Source: Bacteroidales bacterium UBA1237
Lineage (GTDB): Bacteria; Bacteroidota; Bacteroidia; Bacteroidales; UBA932
Direction of reading: 5' to 3'
Assembly: GCA_002308935.1 (NCBI GenBank)
Contig: DBWN01000231.1
Span: 1 to 16,391, forward strand
DNA length: 16,391 nucleotides
The translations under genes were made by a program, and so were the position numbers. The notes beneath the pieces were generated by a model. It ran no database searches and had not been told where the DNA came from. It worked only from the letters and a program-made list of their open reading frames with translations. This document shows, piece by piece, positions 14,944-16,391 of the stretch (position 1 is the first letter of the stretch; every line of letters starts with the position of its first letter).

Positions 14944-15891
14944 ATGGCATACAGCTACAACAGCGACTTCGTTACTTTTTTCAGTGAAGATGACCCGGTC
15001 TTCTTCACTTCGGACACACATTTCTCGGACGCCAACATAATCCGTCTGTGCGGAAGGCCTTTCTCTTCAGTTGAGGAGATGGACGAGACCATCATCAGGA
15101 ACTGGAACAGCACCGTCCCTGAGAACGGGACCGTATTCCATCTTGGGGATTTCTGCAGCAAGAGTGCGAGCCGCTGGAAAGAGATTCTCGGAAAGCTCAA
15201 CGGAGATGTACACCTTATCCTAGGCAACCACGACCTCAGGAAAATGTCCAGCGAGCTGTCTTCACTCTTCGCTTCTGTCGGAGAGCAGAAACAGGTCATT
15301 GTCGGAGAACAGAGAATATATCTGAACCACTACCCTTTCCTTTGCTACGGAGGGTCATACCGAGATGTCTGGCAACTGTTCGGGCATGTCCACACGGGAC
15401 CCGGTCATACCGGATTGGATGACCATCGTATGGGCGCGCTGTTCCCTATGCAATATGATGTGGGCATAGACAACAACGGCTATCATCCGGTATCTTTCAG
15501 CAGGCTGAAGGAGATAATCGGCGAAAGAATGGCGGAAAGTGCAGGGAAAGAGTTCGCCCGGATAAAAGACAGTCTTTCCCGCCTCAGGCCTGACGAGATC
15601 GTGGGGAATGATGTCAGTGAAAAATGGGAAAGCCTCTTCCGGTCATTGAAAGACAGGGGGATTCCCGTAGTAGCGGACAGGCAGGAGATGTACAGTTTCC
15701 TGTGTCCGCACAGGAAAGACCGCATAAAGACAGGAACCATCTTCACTGGCGAGAACGGCTCTTACAAGTTCAGTGTCCAGTACCATGAGGTCAAAGGGCT
15801 GCGCTGCTACAGCGTAGAAGTCTCAGACGGTGAAGATTCCCGCGGCAAGTTCAGGGAAGACACATCATCTGATGGCGAAAATGAGCAATGA
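14944..15891 (+). CDS. Calcineurin-like metallophosphoesterase with extra C-terminal region
   Basis: A 315-residue protein. The phosphoesterase fold covers about residues 15-195 with all metal-binding blocks: D24/H26 (SDTHFSD), D69 (HLGDF), N95/H96/D97 (LGNHD), H129 (LNHYP) and H148/H150 (GHVHTG), then DVGIDNNGYHPVSF (172-185). The set suggests a dinuclear-metal phosphodiesterase/phosphatase; the substrate is unknown, and cytoplasmic location follows from the lack of a signal peptide. Residues about 195-315 form an added region (helical part 195-240, then a likely beta-rich part with a TGTIFTGENGSYKFSVQYHEV segment at about 263-283) that I cannot assign. The ATG at 14944 is the only start that keeps the DTH motif without a 128-codon extension antisense to the polymerase. 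It is divergent from dinB, 97 nt apart. Confidence 0.88.
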   Translation: MAYSYNSDFVTFFSEDDPVFFTSDTHFSDANIIRLCGRPFSSVEEMDETIIRNWNSTVPENGTVFHLGDFCSKSASRWKEILGKLNGDVHLILGNHDLRKMSSELSSLFASVGEQKQVIVGEQRIYLNHYPFLCYGGSYRDVWQLFGHVHTGPGHTGLDDHRMGALFPMQYDVGIDNNGYHPVSFSRLKEIIGERMAESAGKEFARIKDSLSRLRPDEIVGNDVSEKWESLFRSLKDRGIPVVADRQEMYSFLCPHRKDRIKTGTIFTGENGSYKFSVQYHEVKGLRCYSVEVSDGEDSRGKFREDTSSDGENEQ

Positions 15892-15956
15892 CCAAAAAGG
15901 GATGCGGCCAAGCGGCAGCACCCCTCAATCAGAGTCAGGCTTTCAAGTTTCCTGAA

Positions 15957-16391
15957 CTATCTTTTCAACCTGGAAAGCAGGTCATCCCCCAGGGCTGACT
16001 TCTTCTCGATATGGTCAATGACGGCGTTGACGAAGGTGTTCCCCTCGAAATCTCCCCTGACCTGTTCGAAGTCGAGTTCCTTCTCCTCCTTCGTTCCGTC
16101 CATTCCGAATCCGGTCATCGAAGAAAGGGAGAATTCCTTCTTGGCGTCTTCATACACCATCTTGTCAAGTCCGATAACGGCCTCCTTCCATTGTGAGACA
16201 ATGTCCATAGCCTGCTCGGCGGTCATGGTGTCGGGATCATATCCGAAGAACTCCTTGATCTTGTCATATGCCCAGGTCCACTCATAAGTGTAATAGTTCT
16301 CGTGCATGACCTTGAAGCAGTCGTTGATCTGTCTTACGGAGTTTATCTGTCCGCTCTCGATCCCGTCCATGAGAGAAACGACCTCGCTCTT
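15957..16391 (-). CDS. DUF4954 family protein, C-terminal part (runs off the right edge)
   Basis: The last 144 residues of a protein whose start lies beyond the window; the frame stays open to base 16391 (KSEVVSL before MDGIESG). The sequence has blocks I associate with the C-terminus of the DUF4954 family of Bacteroidota: IESGQINSV, MHENYYTYEWTWAYDKI, W..AV.GLDKMVYEDAKKEF, SLSSMTGFGMDG and DFEQVRGDFEGN. Full-length family members are several hundred residues with an N-terminal hexapeptide (left-handed beta-helix) domain, which would be outside the window. Function is not established. It converges on the metallophosphoesterase gene across a 65-nt gap holding only a weak 5-bp inverted repeat (TCAGG 15935-15939 / CCTGA 15951-15955). 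Confidence 0.78.
   Translation of the reverse strand, partial: KSEVVSLMDGIESGQINSVRQINDCFKVMHENYYTYEWTWAYDKIKEFFGYDPDTMTAEQAMDIVSQWKEAVIGLDKMVYEDAKKEFSLSSMTGFGMDGTKEEKELDFEQVRGDFEGNTFVNAVIDHIEKKSALGDDLLSRLKR

Noticed and set aside
15892..15956. Terminator between the metallophosphoesterase and DUF4954 genes
   Set aside because: Only a 5-bp inverted repeat with no T-run is visible; too weak to call.

Overview
The window reads as chromosomal DNA of a Bacteroidota bacterium, most likely order Bacteroidales. Three things point there: the presence of DUF4290 and DUF4954 proteins, which I know only from this phylum; an AddB/AddA-like helicase-nuclease pair of the Bacteroidota form; and several start-proximal promoters of the phylum-specific type (-33 TTG/TTTG, about 20 nt, -7 TAnnTTTG). 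I see no tRNA, rRNA, CRISPR array, insertion sequence or phage gene. Genus and species cannot be told from the sequence alone.

Left third (1-7618), all on the minus strand: the 5' end of ftsK (DNA translocase) overlaps the end of a DUF4290 gene by 32 nt. Upstream of these lies an addB-addA-like pair separated by one base, encoding two large subunits for processing DNA double-strand breaks. Both carry PD-(D/E)XK nuclease motifs. The first (AddB-like) has the four-cysteine iron-sulphur pattern, and the second (AddA-like) has a complete set of superfamily 1 helicase motifs.

Middle (7619-11834): a reverse rubrerythrin (peroxide reduction) on the plus strand has a textbook Bacteroidota promoter and a 7-1-7 palindrome resembling a PerR box just after the predicted transcription start. 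It ends at a terminator shared with a convergent minus-strand operon. That operon holds a phosphomannose isomerase homologue followed by an S4/Hsp15-like RNA-binding protein. The isomerase homologue has lost most of its zinc ligands and carries a Cys/His-rich repeat between its two cupin halves. Upstream is an unlisted 42-codon membrane mini-ORF and, divergent from it, a secreted CE1-type esterase that ends in a strong terminator.

Right part (11835-16391): a single-HKD PLD-like protein and a CPBP (CAAX-type) membrane protease are transcribed divergently from clear promoters. The protease gene converges, with only 2 nt between stop codons, on a Y-family DNA polymerase with a long charged C-terminal tail. 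Divergent from the polymerase is a calcineurin-like metallophosphoesterase with an unassigned C-terminal region and an apparently leaderless start. The window ends in the C-terminal part of a DUF4954 protein.

Most of the window is ordinary housekeeping, repair and stress-response content. I do not see a clearly new multi-gene system. The most unusual item is the degenerate phosphomannose isomerase homologue with its metal-ligand-rich insertion. Comparisons with family members are from memory, since no search could be run.
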